The position numbers and the translations under genes were made by a program. From contig NZ_PPTF01000008.1 in NCBI RefSeq assembly GCF_002902845.1, positions 46,114 through 110,113 on the forward strand: a stretch of 64,000 nt of DNA, written 5' to 3'. Under the pieces are notes generated by a model that was not told the DNA's origin, searched no databases, and saw nothing but the letters and a program-made list of their open reading frames with translations. Source of the stretch: Chromobacterium sinusclupearum (GTDB taxonomy: Bacteria > Pseudomonadota > Gammaproteobacteria > Burkholderiales > Chromobacteriaceae). This document shows positions 36,885 to 46,383 of the stretch, in pieces (the stretch's first letter is position 1; the number at the start of each line of letters is the position of its first letter).

Positions 36885-37667
36885 TCAGACCGCTTTCAGC
36901 GTGTGGCGTTCCAGCAAATACACCACCAGGCCGACGCCAAACGCGCCGCCAACGATATTGCCCAGCGTAGCCGGCACCAGATTATGCGCGATATCCGCCC
37001 ACTCCAGCCCCGCCATGCCCTGCAGCTTGGCCAGCGCGAAGAAAGCCATGTTGGCGATGCTGTGCTCAAAACCGGAGAAGAAGAACACGAACACCAGCAG
37101 CATGATGATCAGCAGCCGCGCCGCTTCGTTGCTCAGACGCATCGGCACCCATACCGCCAAGCAGATCACCCAGTTGCACAGCACGCCCTTCCAGAAGATC
37201 TCCATGCTCGAGGCGTGCACCTTATGCTCCACCACGTTGAACAGCAGGTGATCGGCAGGCAGTACGCCCATGCCGCCGGCGCCGGCCAGCACGGCGACGA
37301 ACAGCAGCACGCCCAACAGATTGCCCAGATACACCATCGTCCAACTGCGCAACATATTGCAGGTGCGGCAGCGGCCGCTCAGCCGGCCGACGGTGAAGTA
37401 CATCACATTGCTGGTGAACAATTCCACCTTGCACACGATGATGCTGACCAGCGCGACGCCAAAGAAGCCGGAAGTGGCGATGTAATAACCGGGAGCGCCG
37501 CTGGCGAAGAATACCTGGCCGAGCTTCAGGCTGACGGCCAGCACTACGGCGATCAGCGCGCCGGCCATGGCCGCGCTGAGCAGATAGCGCCCTGGTTCGG
37601 ACAGCAGCACCTGCTGTTTGCTGGCGGCCTCGTCGACCACGTAGGCGAGAGTTGAAGAGTGGCTCAT
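36885..37667 (-). CDS. focA: Formate/nitrite transporter FocA
   Basis: A 260-residue pentameric formate channel of the FNT family with six membrane helices. Recognisable elements: RYLLSAAMAGALIAVVLAVS (helix 1), the SCKVELFTS-like loop here IVCKVELFTSNVMYF, NWVICLAVWVPMR, and FFFSGFEHSIANMAFF (the conserved GFEHSIANM). The helix 6 region GNIVGGAFGVGLVVYL closes the protein. It heads focA-pflB-pflA, the usual enterobacterial order, but with a 272-bp gap before pflB that holds a separate FNR promoter. Confidence 0.95.
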   Translation of the reverse strand: MSHSSTLAYVVDEAASKQQVLLSEPGRYLLSAAMAGALIAVVLAVSLKLGQVFFASGAPGYYIATSGFFGVALVSIIVCKVELFTSNVMYFTVGRLSGRCRTCNMLRSWTMVYLGNLLGVLLFVAVLAGAGGMGVLPADHLLFNVVEHKVHASSMEIFWKGVLCNWVICLAVWVPMRLSNEAARLLIIMLLVFVFFFSGFEHSIANMAFFALAKLQGMAGLEWADIAHNLVPATLGNIVGGAFGVGLVVYLLERHTLKAV

Positions 37668-37782
37668 GATGTAACGTCTCTATAAGGATATGGGTAAGGC
37701 GGCGTCGCGCGATGCGGCCGGAGGCGATTCGCATCCGATGCGACTTTGCGAAAATTTTATGTTCGTTTTAGTAAATTCGTGT

Positions 37783-37796
37783 TTGATACCGATCAA
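37783..37796 (-). promoter_or_regulatory. FNR/ANR box of the focA promoter
   Basis: TTGATACCGATCAA matches TTGAT-N4-ATCAA exactly. On the minus strand TAAAAT (37759-37754) follows after 23 nt, fitting a class II FNR promoter about 80 nt upstream of the focA start. Confidence 0.82.
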
Positions 37797-38552
37797 GCCA
37801 TAGCGCACCACCGCTCAAGCCACTCCCACACGGCCAGACTGCAGCACAATCCTTCCACATTTGCACGAATGCCGGCACAAAACACCAAGGAAATGTTGCC
37901 GCATCCCGCCAACGCAATGCAGGCAAACCACCCCGGCCGGCCCGCTTCGCATCAGCCATGCCTGTTGTAGCGCTGGCATTTCGCTATCTCCGAGCCAAGA
38001 AACGCGCCCTTGTCATTTCACAGAATGCGAAAGAAAAGATGTTCATTTTTGTAACTTTATTTTCACATTCGAAAATATTTTAGCAATTTCACGCTCGCAT
38101 ATCATGTGCACCGTCACCCAAATCATCACAAGTGAACAATACAAATTAGAACAATTCAGATACAAGATCATGCTATTCCACCCGGCAGCCCATGCCAATA
38201 AATCCATTTCCATCAAAGGCTTGCGCAAACCAAGCACGGAAACGAACGCCATCGCCAGGCTCCCGGCATCTTTGCGTCAACAGGCAATGTCAGACCCAAG
38301 AAAGGCAAAACCACGCAATAAATTGCGCAGAGCAATCACTCAAATTTCAAACTTGTGGCAAGGATAAAAAATGACCATGGCAAAATTACCCATGCGCAAT
38401 CATTTTATAAAATAGAAAATTTATTGAAATTTAATTGCACCAAAAATGACTTTAAAGGATATAAAACCAATAAAAAAATATTGTCATTTAGAATTTAGGA
38501 GGGGAATCATTCCTCAGCCATGTTCATTTGTTCATTTGGTGACAAATTTATC

Positions 38553-38566
38553 TTGATTAGAATCAA
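38553..38566 (+). promoter_or_regulatory. FNR/ANR box of the sdaC promoter
   Basis: TTGATTAGAATCAA matches TTGAT-N4-ATCAA exactly. A TACCTT hexamer (38585-38590) follows after 18 nt, an acceptable -10 position. It implies anaerobic expression of serine uptake and deamination. Confidence 0.8.
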
Positions 38567-38769
38567 CTGATGTTCTTAAATGTGTACCTTGCAAACTACA
38601 AATGCCCTTACGATGGGCAGCAATTAAGCAAGACGCGGTTCACAAACAACGACATACAGAGAACCCGTCGGCAACAGTTCGATCCGCCCCCCGCCACAAG
38701 CCGTCAACGCCGGCGGCGGAGGATGGAAACCCGGAATTTGCGAAATATCGTTTGAAAAGGCACCTCATC

Positions 38770-40068
38770 ATGTCACAAGCAATCGCCTCAACCGCCTCCC
38801 GCTCCGGTTCGTCCGGCTGGACCAAGCACGACACCACCTGGATGCTCGGCCTCTATGGCACCGCCATCGGCGCCGGCGTCCTGTTCCTTCCCATCAACGC
38901 CGGCATCGGCGGCCTGTGGCCCCTGATGCTGATGGCCATCCTGGCCCTGCCGCTGACCTTCTTCGCCCACCGCGGCCTGACCCGCTTCGTGCTGTCCGGC
39001 AGCAAGGAAGGCGCCGACATCACGGAAGTGGTGGAAGAACACTTCGGCGTAGGCGCCGGCAAGATCATCACCTTGCTGTACTTCTTCGCCATCTACCCGA
39101 TTCTGTTGATGTACAGCGTGGCCATCACCAACACGGTGCTGTCCTTCCTCAATAACCAGCTGCACATCGACGTGGGCACCGGCATCGCCACCCGCGCCGT
39201 GTTCTCGCTGGCGCTGATCCTGGGCCTGATGTCCATCGTCCGCCTGGGCGGCCAGATGATCGTCAAGGCGATGAGCATCCTGGTCTACCCGTTTGTGGTG
39301 GTGCTGATGCTGCTGGCCCTGTACCTGATCCCGCAATGGAGCGACGCCGCCATCCGCCACGCCGGCAGCCTGGGCGACGCCGTATCCAGCGGCGCCTTCT
39401 ACAAGACGCTGTGGCTGGCCATTCCGGTGATGGTGTTCTCGTTCAACCACTCGCCCATCATCTCTTCCTTCTCCGTTGACCAGCGCAAGCTGCACGGCGA
39501 CGAAGCTGAGCCGGCCTCCAGCCGCGTGCTGATCCGCGCCCACACCATGATGGTGCTGACCGTGATGTTCTTCGTGTTCAGCTGCGTATTCAGCCTGAGC
39601 CCGGCCGACCTGGCCGCCGCCAAGGCCCAGAACATCTCCATCCTGTCCTACCTGGCCAACCACTTCCAGAACCCGGTGATGGAATGGGTTGCCCCGATCA
39701 TCGCCATGGTTGCCATCAGCAAGTCCTTCCTGGGCCACTACCTGGGCGCCAAGGAAGGCTTCAACGGCCTGGTGGTCAAGCAACTGCGCCAAAGCGGCAA
39801 GACCATCGAAACCTCGAAGCTGGACCGCTACACCGCCATCTTCATGATCGTGACCTGCTGGATCATCGCCACCATCAACCCGTCCATCCTGGGCATGATT
39901 GAAACCCTGGGCGGCCCGGTCATCGCGATGCTGCTGTTCCTGATGCCGATGTACGCCATCCACAAGGTACCGGCGATGAAGAAGTACTCCGGCGCCGCCA
40001 GCAACATCTTCGTGGTACTGATCGGCCTGATCGCCATCTCCGCCATCTTCTACGATCTGTTCGTCTGA
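38770..40068 (+). CDS. sdaC: Serine/threonine transporter of the HAAAP family
   Basis: A 432-residue proton-coupled serine importer with about eleven membrane helices, the same length as E. coli SdaC (429). Landmarks: TWMLGLYGTAIGAGVLFLPI (helix 1), LALPLTFFAHRGLTRFVLS, AIPVMVFSFNHSPIISSFSV with the conserved NHSP, and AISKSFLGHYLGAKEG. ATG 38770 has AAGG upstream; the open frame to 38602 lacks homology-like sequence. It is followed 66 nt later by serine deaminase, so the pair imports and deaminates serine. Gene symbol by similarity. Confidence 0.92.
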   Translation: MSQAIASTASRSGSSGWTKHDTTWMLGLYGTAIGAGVLFLPINAGIGGLWPLMLMAILALPLTFFAHRGLTRFVLSGSKEGADITEVVEEHFGVGAGKIITLLYFFAIYPILLMYSVAITNTVLSFLNNQLHIDVGTGIATRAVFSLALILGLMSIVRLGGQMIVKAMSILVYPFVVVLMLLALYLIPQWSDAAIRHAGSLGDAVSSGAFYKTLWLAIPVMVFSFNHSPIISSFSVDQRKLHGDEAEPASSRVLIRAHTMMVLTVMFFVFSCVFSLSPADLAAAKAQNISILSYLANHFQNPVMEWVAPIIAMVAISKSFLGHYLGAKEGFNGLVVKQLRQSGKTIETSKLDRYTAIFMIVTCWIIATINPSILGMIETLGGPVIAMLLFLMPMYAIHKVPAMKKYSGAASNIFVVLIGLIAISAIFYDLFV

Positions 40069-40134
40069 TCGTAATCAGGCAGGCCGCCCAGCGGCCTGCT
40101 CTCCCCTCCGTACTAGCTTCAAAGAGGTAGCATC

Positions 40135-41535
40135 ATGTTCAGCATGAGTGATATCTACAAAATCGGCGTTGGTCCCTCCAGTTCCCACACCGTCGGCCCG
40201 ATGAAGGCCGGTCACCAGTTCCTGGGCGCGCTCAAGGAAACCGGCAGATTCAACCAAGTCACCCGCATCCACGTGGACTGCTACGGCTCGCTGGCCCTCA
40301 CCGGCAAGGGCCACTGCACCGATCAAGCCATCATCCTGGGCCTGGCCGGCAACCTGCCGGACACCGTGGACCCGGACAACTCCGCCAGCCTGATCGCCGA
40401 CGTGGAGCAAACCGGCCAGCTGACGCTGGGCCGCACCCACCAGCGCGTGATCTTCGGCATGGACTTCCATACCGCCAACCTGCCGCTGCACGAAAACGGC
40501 ATGCAGATCCATGCCTTCGTCGGCGACGAAAAAGTCCTGACCAAGACCTATTACTCGATCGGCGGCGGCTTCATCGTCGACGAAGAGCACTTCAACCAGT
40601 CCAGCTGCAGCGACACCCCGGTGCCGTACCACTTCGTCACCGCCCAGCAGCTGATCGACATGTGTGAAGAAACCGGCCTGTCCATCGCCGCCCTGGTGCT
40701 GGAAAACGAAAAAGCTTTCCACGACGTCAAGGACACCGAGGCGCACTTCCGCCGCGTGTGGGAAGTCATGAAGGGCAGCATCGAGCGCGGGATGCGCACC
40801 GAAGGCAACCTGCCCGGCCCGATGCGCATCCCGCGCCGCGCCCCGGCGCTGCATCGCATGCTGACCAGTTCCCTCACCGTGGCCAAAGACCCGATGAGCG
40901 TGATGGACTGGGTCAATATGTACGCCATGGCCATGTCCGAGGAAAACGCCGCCGGCGGCCGCGTAGTCACCGCCCCGACCAACGGCGCCTGCGGCATCGT
41001 CCCAGCCGTGCTGGCCTACTACAACCACTTCATCCAGCCGCTGGATGACGACAGCTGCCTGCGCTTCTTCCTGTCCTCCGGCGCCATCGGCTGCCTGTTC
41101 AAGCTGAACGCGTCCATCTCCGGCGCCGAAGTCGGCTGCCAGGGCGAAGTGGGCGTGGCCTGTTCCATGGCCGCGGCCGGCCTGACCGAACTGATGGGCG
41201 GCAGCCCGTCCCAGGTGTGCATGGCGGCGGAAATCGCCATGGAGCACAACCTGGGCCTGACCTGCGACCCGGTGGGCGGCCAGGTGCAGATTCCGTGCAT
41301 CGAGCGCAACGCCATCGCCGCGGTCAAGGCGATCAACGCCGCCCGCATGGCCATGCACCGCGTCAGCAGCCCCAAGGTGTCGCTGGACAAGGTCATCGCC
41401 GCCATGTACGAAACCGGCAAGGACATGGACGCCAAGTACCGCGAAACCTCCTGCGGCGGCCTTGCCCTGCAGATCAAGGTGGAAAGCAAGGTCGTGCCTA
41501 GCCAAGCCATCCGCTGGGTGGACGACGCGGCCTGA
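40135..41535 (+). CDS. sdaA: L-serine ammonia-lyase (iron-sulphur type)
   Basis: A 466-residue 4Fe-4S enzyme converting L-serine to pyruvate and ammonia. The beta-domain opens SDIYKIGVGPSSSHTVGPM with the family SSSHT motif. Alpha-domain: ENAAGGRVVTAPTNGACGIV, and cluster cysteines in GVACSMAAAGL, SQVCMAAEIAMEHNLG and TCDPVGGQVQIPCIERN. AAAGAGG precedes the ATG. It follows the serine transporter and would feed pyruvate to PFL. E. coli SdaA (454) and SdaB are about equally similar by eye, so the a/b designation is nominal. Confidence 0.94.
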   Translation: MFSMSDIYKIGVGPSSSHTVGPMKAGHQFLGALKETGRFNQVTRIHVDCYGSLALTGKGHCTDQAIILGLAGNLPDTVDPDNSASLIADVEQTGQLTLGRTHQRVIFGMDFHTANLPLHENGMQIHAFVGDEKVLTKTYYSIGGGFIVDEEHFNQSSCSDTPVPYHFVTAQQLIDMCEETGLSIAALVLENEKAFHDVKDTEAHFRRVWEVMKGSIERGMRTEGNLPGPMRIPRRAPALHRMLTSSLTVAKDPMSVMDWVNMYAMAMSEENAAGGRVVTAPTNGACGIVPAVLAYYNHFIQPLDDDSCLRFFLSSGAIGCLFKLNASISGAEVGCQGEVGVACSMAAAGLTELMGGSPSQVCMAAEIAMEHNLGLTCDPVGGQVQIPCIERNAIAAVKAINAARMAMHRVSSPKVSLDKVIAAMYETGKDMDAKYRETSCGGLALQIKVESKVVPSQAIRWVDDAA

Positions 41536-41557
41536 GCCCGTCGCCCGCGCTAAGACA

Positions 41558-41583
41558 AACGCCACCGCCACGGTGGCGTTTTT
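41558..41583 (+). terminator. Rho-independent terminator of sdaC-sdaA
   Basis: AACGCCACCG and CGGTGGCGTT form a perfect 10-bp stem with a CCA loop, followed by a T-run. Confidence 0.88.
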
Positions 41584-41709
41584 GTTGACGGCGCGGCTTG
41601 CCGCGTGGCCGCCCACTGCCTAACATAACGGCCTTTCGCTCAGAAAATATCCAAGAGGGACAATGGCTGCCCCTGGCCAGCGAAACCACATCGGCATTAT
41701 CGCGGCAGC

Positions 41710-43953
41710 TTATTTGCCGGCGCAATCGGCCGCCCGCAACAGTCGCGGCGCTTGGCCGGCGAGCTCGGCCAACAGGCTTTGCGGCGGCAGGGTTTGTCCT
41801 CCATTCGATACCGGCGTCGATCCGAAATTGGCGGTGAGGCGGCTGCCGTCGGCAAAACGGGTCTGCTGCAGCGTGTGTTCCGCGTTGAGCCAGGCGAAGC
41901 CGGTCAGCGCCTGGGTGGCCAGTTGCTGATGCAACGGACGGAAGGCGCGGTCGGCGCATTGCAGCTGCGGCAGCCGGGCCCTGAGGCTGGCCGCGGACAG
42001 GTGGAACAGCGGCGGGACGTTGTACAGCCATTGCGCCAACAGGTTGTCGGCGTAGGCGTTGCGGAATTTCAGATTGTCATACAGCCAATGGTTGGTGGTG
42101 ATCACCGAGCCATGGAACACCGCCTGGTACAGAGGCAGCCGATACTCCGGGCCGTAGTAGAGGTCGCGGTACGGTTGCTTCAGCGGCACCGGCTTGAAAA
42201 AGGTTTCCGGCTGATCGGCCGGGAACCAGCGGCCCAGGTAGTACGGCGACTTCGGGTTCCTCTGCAGATCCGGATCGCCCCACCCCAGCACCGGCACCTG
42301 CATGCCATGGGCGAAGGCGATGCCGCGGCTGGTGGTGGCGTTGCCCATTTCGGAACCCACCGGCAGCTGGTAGCGGTCCGCCACCCATTGCATGGACTGT
42401 TCATAGCCTTGCGCCATCGCGGCCTCGCCTGTGCGGCGGCCCGGCGTGTAGTCGTCAAACACCATGCCGGTGGCGTAGGCGTCCAGGAACCAGCTATTGA
42501 AGCCGGTCGCCGACAGCAGCGCGCTCGTGCGCTGCTGCAAGGTATCGCGCACGCAAGCCGGGTTGGTGTAGTAGCCGGATTGCTGGAAACCGGCTTTTTT
42601 CTTGCCGTTTGCCAGCGTGATGCCGCACTGGCGGTACACCGCCTCGCCCTGCTGGGCGGTAATCCAGTCCTCATGCTTGCCCGGCTGCAGCGCCGTTTCG
42701 TAGGAGTCGTAGCTAGACATCAGATAGCCGGCCGCCACGCCGGCTTTCACCGCCTGCGGCTGCCACAAGCCCCCTTCCCAGTTATCCACGCCCAGCCATA
42801 GCCGTTTCAGTCCGGCCGATTGCAGCGCGTCCACCGTTTTGCGCGACAAGCCGCCGCCCCAGCGCGAGGCGTCCGCTTGCAGCGCGGGGCCGAAGGTCTG
42901 CGCCGTTTGCGCGCGCAGGGCGCGGTACGGTTCCGCCATTTTGGCCCAGTCCGGCTTGGGGCCGAGCCAGCTGGCGCGCGCCTCCGCGGTCAGCGCCTGA
43001 TTGACGGCTTCGATCAACACCTTTTGCTGGTAGCGGTCCGGTTTGGCCCCGGCTTGGCGCAGCGCCTGACGCGCTGCCGTGTCGAAGCGGGCGCGCAGCT
43101 GGACGGCCAGGGCCGCATCGCCGCGCAGCAGCTTGAGGAAGGCAGGCCAGTCGCGCACATCGCTGGCGTCCAGCAAATTATTGCCCCATAGATAGACATG
43201 GCTGGCACCGACCAGCTTAGCGGTTTCGGGCTGGCGCTGGATCTTGTCCGCCAAGGTCTGGTAGCGGCCTGCCGACACCAGCCATTGGCGATAGCGCTGC
43301 GCGCCGCCTAGCAAGTTGCCATCGGACAGATGCAGCAGCAGCGTCACCGGCTGGTCTTGGTTCAGCGCGTTGAACTCGTGGCTCAGCGTCAACGCCAGGC
43401 CCTGCCCTTGCGCCGCAAAGGCCAGCTGATTGTTGAACGGATTCAGCAGCAGCCAGTGCAGGCTGCGGCTGCCGTAATCCATGCCCCATAGCGGCAGGCT
43501 GAGGTTTTCCGAGGTATCCAGGCCGTCTCCGGCAAAGCCGGGCAGGAAGTCCTGCCACAGCTTGCTGCCGGCGGGGATATAGCTGCCCTCGGCCAACGGC
43601 AGCAGCAGGCCGCGCCCCATCGCTGCAGCGGGCTGGCGCAATAGCTCCAGCCGTCCCGGCGCGCGGGCCTGCAGCGTCAGCCGCAAGTCCGGTCCATCGA
43701 GGACGGCTTGCCAGCGGTAGCGGCCATCGTCCCACTGCCAGCCCGCGGTCTCGCCGGTTTGTTGCAGGGCGGACACCGCCTGCGGTGCCACGCCGTCGGA
43801 CACGGTGCGTTTGACGTCGCCGGCCGGCTCCACGCTGACGGCCAAAGTGGCCGGCTCCAGCTCCACCCGCCATTGGGCGTTTTGCAGCAGCACGCCGGCC
43901 CAGGCGGACAAGGGCAGCGCCGCCAGCAAACTCCATCCATACTTCAAACCCAC
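41710..43953 (-). CDS. Secreted putative glycoside hydrolase (DUF5696/GH101-like), 747 aa
   Basis: Signal peptide VGLKYGWSLLAALPLSAWAG (read with a GTG start), then a beta-rich N-terminal domain (residues about 20-230) and a probable TIM barrel. The barrel has LKRLWLGVDNWEGG, SYDSYETALQPGKHEDW, FNSWFLDAYATGMVFDDYTP (acidic DAY at a strand end, a likely catalytic or substrate Asp) and LPVGSEMGNATTSRGIAFAHG (a second acidic residue). This resembles GH101-type or DUF5696 proteins, but the family is not certain. The GTG at 43953 with GAAAGGA is preferred to the GTG at 43977. Minus strand, single gene. Confidence 0.6.
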   Translation of the reverse strand: MGLKYGWSLLAALPLSAWAGVLLQNAQWRVELEPATLAVSVEPAGDVKRTVSDGVAPQAVSALQQTGETAGWQWDDGRYRWQAVLDGPDLRLTLQARAPGRLELLRQPAAAMGRGLLLPLAEGSYIPAGSKLWQDFLPGFAGDGLDTSENLSLPLWGMDYGSRSLHWLLLNPFNNQLAFAAQGQGLALTLSHEFNALNQDQPVTLLLHLSDGNLLGGAQRYRQWLVSAGRYQTLADKIQRQPETAKLVGASHVYLWGNNLLDASDVRDWPAFLKLLRGDAALAVQLRARFDTAARQALRQAGAKPDRYQQKVLIEAVNQALTAEARASWLGPKPDWAKMAEPYRALRAQTAQTFGPALQADASRWGGGLSRKTVDALQSAGLKRLWLGVDNWEGGLWQPQAVKAGVAAGYLMSSYDSYETALQPGKHEDWITAQQGEAVYRQCGITLANGKKKAGFQQSGYYTNPACVRDTLQQRTSALLSATGFNSWFLDAYATGMVFDDYTPGRRTGEAAMAQGYEQSMQWVADRYQLPVGSEMGNATTSRGIAFAHGMQVPVLGWGDPDLQRNPKSPYYLGRWFPADQPETFFKPVPLKQPYRDLYYGPEYRLPLYQAVFHGSVITTNHWLYDNLKFRNAYADNLLAQWLYNVPPLFHLSAASLRARLPQLQCADRAFRPLHQQLATQALTGFAWLNAEHTLQQTRFADGSRLTANFGSTPVSNGGQTLPPQSLLAELAGQAPRLLRAADCAGK

Positions 43954-44078
43954 GGCAATTCCTTTCAGATGTTTCACAGCCTCTCTCAGAGACCGGCCAA
44001 ACCCAGGAAAATTCGGAATTGGTGATATTGCCGGCCTTCGCGTGGTAAGCTCGCGCGGTCTTCAATTGTTAACAAATT

Positions 44079-45224
44079 ATGAATCGTCAACACTGGGATA
44101 TTTTCTGCACCGTCATCGACAACTACGGCGACATCGGCGTCACCTGGCGCCTGGCGCGCCGGCTGGCGGGCGATTGCGGCCTGACCGTGCGGCTGTGGGT
44201 GGATGATTTGGCCAGTTTCGCCCGCATCGCGCCGGGGCTGGACCCAGCCCTGCCGCAGCAGACGCTGGCCGGCATAGACGTGCGTCTGTGGCCGCAAGCG
44301 GGGTGGCCCGCCGACATCGTCCCGGCCGACGTGGTGATAGAGGCCTTCGGCTGCCGGCTGCCGGACAGCTTCGAGCAGGCGATGGCGGCACGGGCGGCTC
44401 CGCCGGTGTGGATCAACCTGGAATACCTGTCGGCGGAAGACTGGACGCGCGGCTGCCACAAGCTGCCGTCGCCGCATCCGCGGCTGCCGCTGACCAAGCA
44501 TTTCTTCTTCCCCGGCTTTGACGCGGCCAGCGGCGGCCTGATCTGCGAGGACGGGCTGATCGCCGCGCGCGAAGCCTGGCAAGCCGATCCCGAGGCGCAG
44601 CGCGATTACTGGCGGCGCAGAAACGTGCCCGCCCTGTCGGAAAACGAGTGGAAAGTCAGCCTGTTTGCCTACGACAACCCGGCCGCCGCCAAACTGCTGC
44701 AGGCCTGGGCCGACGGCCCGCAGCCGGTGCGCTGCCTGGTGCCGGAAGGCAAGGCGCTGCCCGTGGTGTCCAGCCTGTTCGACCATCCTCTGCAGGTGGG
44801 GGAGCATGCCCAGCTCGGCCGCCTGACCATCGACGTGCTGCCCCTGAGCGATCAGGACGACTACGACCGCCTGCTATGGAGCTGCGATTTCAACTGCGTG
44901 CGCGGCGAAGACAGCCTGGTGCGCTCGCAATGGGCGGCGCGCCCCATGCTGTGGCATATCTATCCGCAGGACGACGAGGCCCACATCGCCAAGCTGCAGG
45001 CCTTTCTCGACCAATACTGCGCCGGCTTGCCGGACGAGGCCGCCGCGGCGATCCGCGAGCTGCATCTGGCGTGGAACCGCGACGGCGATATCGCCACCGC
45101 CTGGCGCAATGCCGCAAGATGGCTGCCGGCGTGGCGGCGACATGCGACAAACTGGCAACAACAACTGCTGCAAGGTGGCGATCTGGCGGCGAGACTGCTG
45201 CACTTTATCGCCGAAATCGGATAG
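44079..45224 (+). CDS. earP: EF-P arginine rhamnosyltransferase EarP
   Basis: A 381-residue GT-B glycosyltransferase that transfers rhamnose from dTDP-rhamnose to the tip arginine of elongation factor P. The N-terminal [20 protein letters not shown] holds the two essential aspartates (D14 and D18, equivalent to D13/D17 in pseudomonad EarP). Other signatures: [30 protein letters not shown], and the sugar-nucleotide loop [21 protein letters not shown], here beginning [11 protein letters not shown]. It is directly upstream of efp (71 nt), as in Neisseria and Pseudomonas-type genomes. Confidence 0.95.
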   Translation: MNRQHWDIFCTVIDNYGDIGVTWRLARRLAGDCGLTVRLWVDDLASFARIAPGLDPALPQQTLAGIDVRLWPQAGWPADIVPADVVIEAFGCRLPDSFEQAMAARAAPPVWINLEYLSAEDWTRGCHKLPSPHPRLPLTKHFFFPGFDAASGGLICEDGLIAAREAWQADPEAQRDYWRRRNVPALSENEWKVSLFAYDNPAAAKLLQAWADGPQPVRCLVPEGKALPVVSSLFDHPLQVGEHAQLGRLTIDVLPLSDQDDYDRLLWSCDFNCVRGEDSLVRSQWAARPMLWHIYPQDDEAHIAKLQAFLDQYCAGLPDEAAAAIRELHLAWNRDGDIATAWRNAARWLPAWRRHATNWQQQLLQGGDLAARLLHFIAEIG

Positions 45225-45295
45225 AATGCGTCGTTTTTGTCGGAAAGCCGTTCCGGGTTTCCGGCGTTAATTCAAGAGTTTGGGACTCATACGCA

Positions 45296-45859
45296 ATGAA
45301 AACCGCACAAGAACTGCGCGCTGGTAACGTATTCATGGTCGGCAACGACCCGATGGTTGTTCAGAAGGCTGAATTCAGCAAGTCCGGCCGCAACGCTTCC
45401 GTAGTGAAGATGAAGATGAAGAACTTGCTGACCGGCGCCGGCAGCGAAACCGTTTACCGCGCGGACGACAAGTTCGACGTAGTCGTGCTGGACCGCAAGG
45501 ACTGCACCTACTCCTACTTCGCCGACCCGATGTACGTGTTCATGGATTCCGAGTTCAACCAGTACGAAGTGGAAGCCGACAACCTGGGCGACACCATCAA
45601 CTACATCGTTGACGGCATGGAAGACGTTTGCCAGGTGACCTTCTACGACGGCAAGGCCATCTCCGTAGAACTGCCGACCACCGTAATCCGCGAAGTGGAA
45701 TACACCGAGCCGGCCGTGCGCGGCGACACCTCGGGCAAAGTGCTGAAGCCGGCCCGCCTGGTTGGCACCACCTTCGAAGTTCAGGTTCCGGCCTTCGTCA
45801 ACACCGGCGAAAAGATCGAAATCGACACCCGCACCAACGAATTCAAGAAGCGCGCCTAA
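45296..45859 (+). CDS. efp: Elongation factor P
   Basis: A 187-residue translation factor that rescues ribosomes stalled at polyproline. Three beta-barrel domains: KOW-like N-terminal domain, OB domain ([20 protein letters not shown]) and C-terminal signature [20 protein letters not shown]. Position 32 in SKSGRNASV is arginine, the residue modified by EarP, not lysine as in the EpmA type, so it matches the upstream gene. The gene has an AT-leaning, highly expressed codon style and a strong terminator. A TAGAAT -10-like hexamer overlaps the earP stop, so efp probably also has its own promoter. Confidence 0.97.
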   Translation: MKTAQELRAGNVFMVGNDPMVVQKAEFSKSGRNASVVKMKMKNLLTGAGSETVYRADDKFDVVVLDRKDCTYSYFADPMYVFMDSEFNQYEVEADNLGDTINYIVDGMEDVCQVTFYDGKAISVELPTTVIREVEYTEPAVRGDTSGKVLKPARLVGTTFEVQVPAFVNTGEKIEIDTRTNEFKKRA

Positions 45860-45882
45860 GCTCTTCCTGACCGTTGTGCCCC

Positions 45883-45910
45883 AAAAAAGCGCCCTGCCGG
45901 GCGCTTTTTT
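45883..45910 (+). terminator. Rho-independent terminator of efp
   Basis: AAAAAAGCGCCC and GGGCGCTTTTTT pair around a 4-nt loop, 24 nt after the efp stop. A and T runs make it potentially bidirectional. Confidence 0.88.
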
Positions 45911-46030
45911 CATATCTGCCATTAGACATGGCAAATTTCCGGCAAGCGCCGGAAAAAAACCGGCTACAAGCCATCGGCCCCGTTGCTTACAGTAGTCCTC
46001 GACTCAACTGACCATGCAACGGAAGCCACC

Positions 46031-46363
46031 ATGTCCTCCTCCGTACTCTCCCCCGACCATACCCAACAACAGATCGAGGCGCTGAGCCAGCAGGTGCTGG
46101 CGCGCGTGCCGCCCCTGCTCGACGCGGCCGGCAAATGCCTGAACGACAGCCAGCAGCTGAAACTGGAGTCGCATGTGCGCGCCATGGCCCGCCGCTCGCT
46201 GACCGGGGAAGGCCTGCCGGATTTCGACCGCTCGCTGTTCGATGAGATTTCGCCCGCCGCGATGCAGCTGTCCCAAGCCGTTGTCGCGCTGTTCGGCAAT
46301 CTGCCGACCGACGAGGCGCTGCTGCTGTCCATCCACTTTGAAATGGCCCAGAACAAGGCCTGA
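46031..46363 (+). CDS. Solo PRD-domain protein (EF_0829/AHA_3910-type), 110 aa
   Basis: A single PTS-regulation-domain-sized helical protein. It has the two histidines expected of a PRD: one in LESHVRAMARRSL and one in LLLSIHFEMAQ. It lacks DNA-binding or RNA-binding parts, so it may sense PTS phosphorylation and act on a partner, for example the large PRD regulator at 51552. First gene of a nine-gene same-strand cluster whose order recalls the conserved but uncharacterised clusters of Enterococcus and Aeromonas. The ATG has only a modest GGAAGCC ribosome site. Functional role is inferred. Confidence 0.75.
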   Translation: MSSSVLSPDHTQQQIEALSQQVLARVPPLLDAAGKCLNDSQQLKLESHVRAMARRSLTGEGLPDFDRSLFDEISPAAMQLSQAVVALFGNLPTDEALLLSIHFEMAQNKA

Positions 46364-46383
46364 CCCACCGCAAGGAGAATGCA

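Larger units (their letters stand above)
37668..38769. promoter_or_regulatory. 1.1-kb divergent control region between focA and sdaC
   Basis: Holds two perfect FNR boxes (37783-37796 and 38553-38566) near its two ends. A markedly AT-rich middle (about 38030-38600) has many A/T runs and no recognisable gene. The 168-codon frame at 37861-38367 has no family features. The size and AT content would suit additional binding sites (IHF, H-NS, Nar-type), none of which I can assign. Confidence 0.6.

Noticed and set aside
37861..38367. 168-codon plus-strand frame in the focA-sdaC intergenic region
   Set aside because: No Shine-Dalgarno, erratic composition crossing from GC-rich to AT-rich DNA, and no recognisable protein features.
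38497..38571. Possible 16-codon leader peptide (ATG 38520) after AGGAGGGG, upstream of sdaC
   Set aside because: The ribosome-site-like sequence is about 15 nt from the ATG, too far, and the frame overlaps the FNR box upstream of the expected transcription start.
45913..46030. Promoter or catabolite-repression site for the 46-kb cluster
   Set aside because: The short AT-poor leader shows small hairpins but no convincing -35/-10 pair or CRP-like palindrome by eye.
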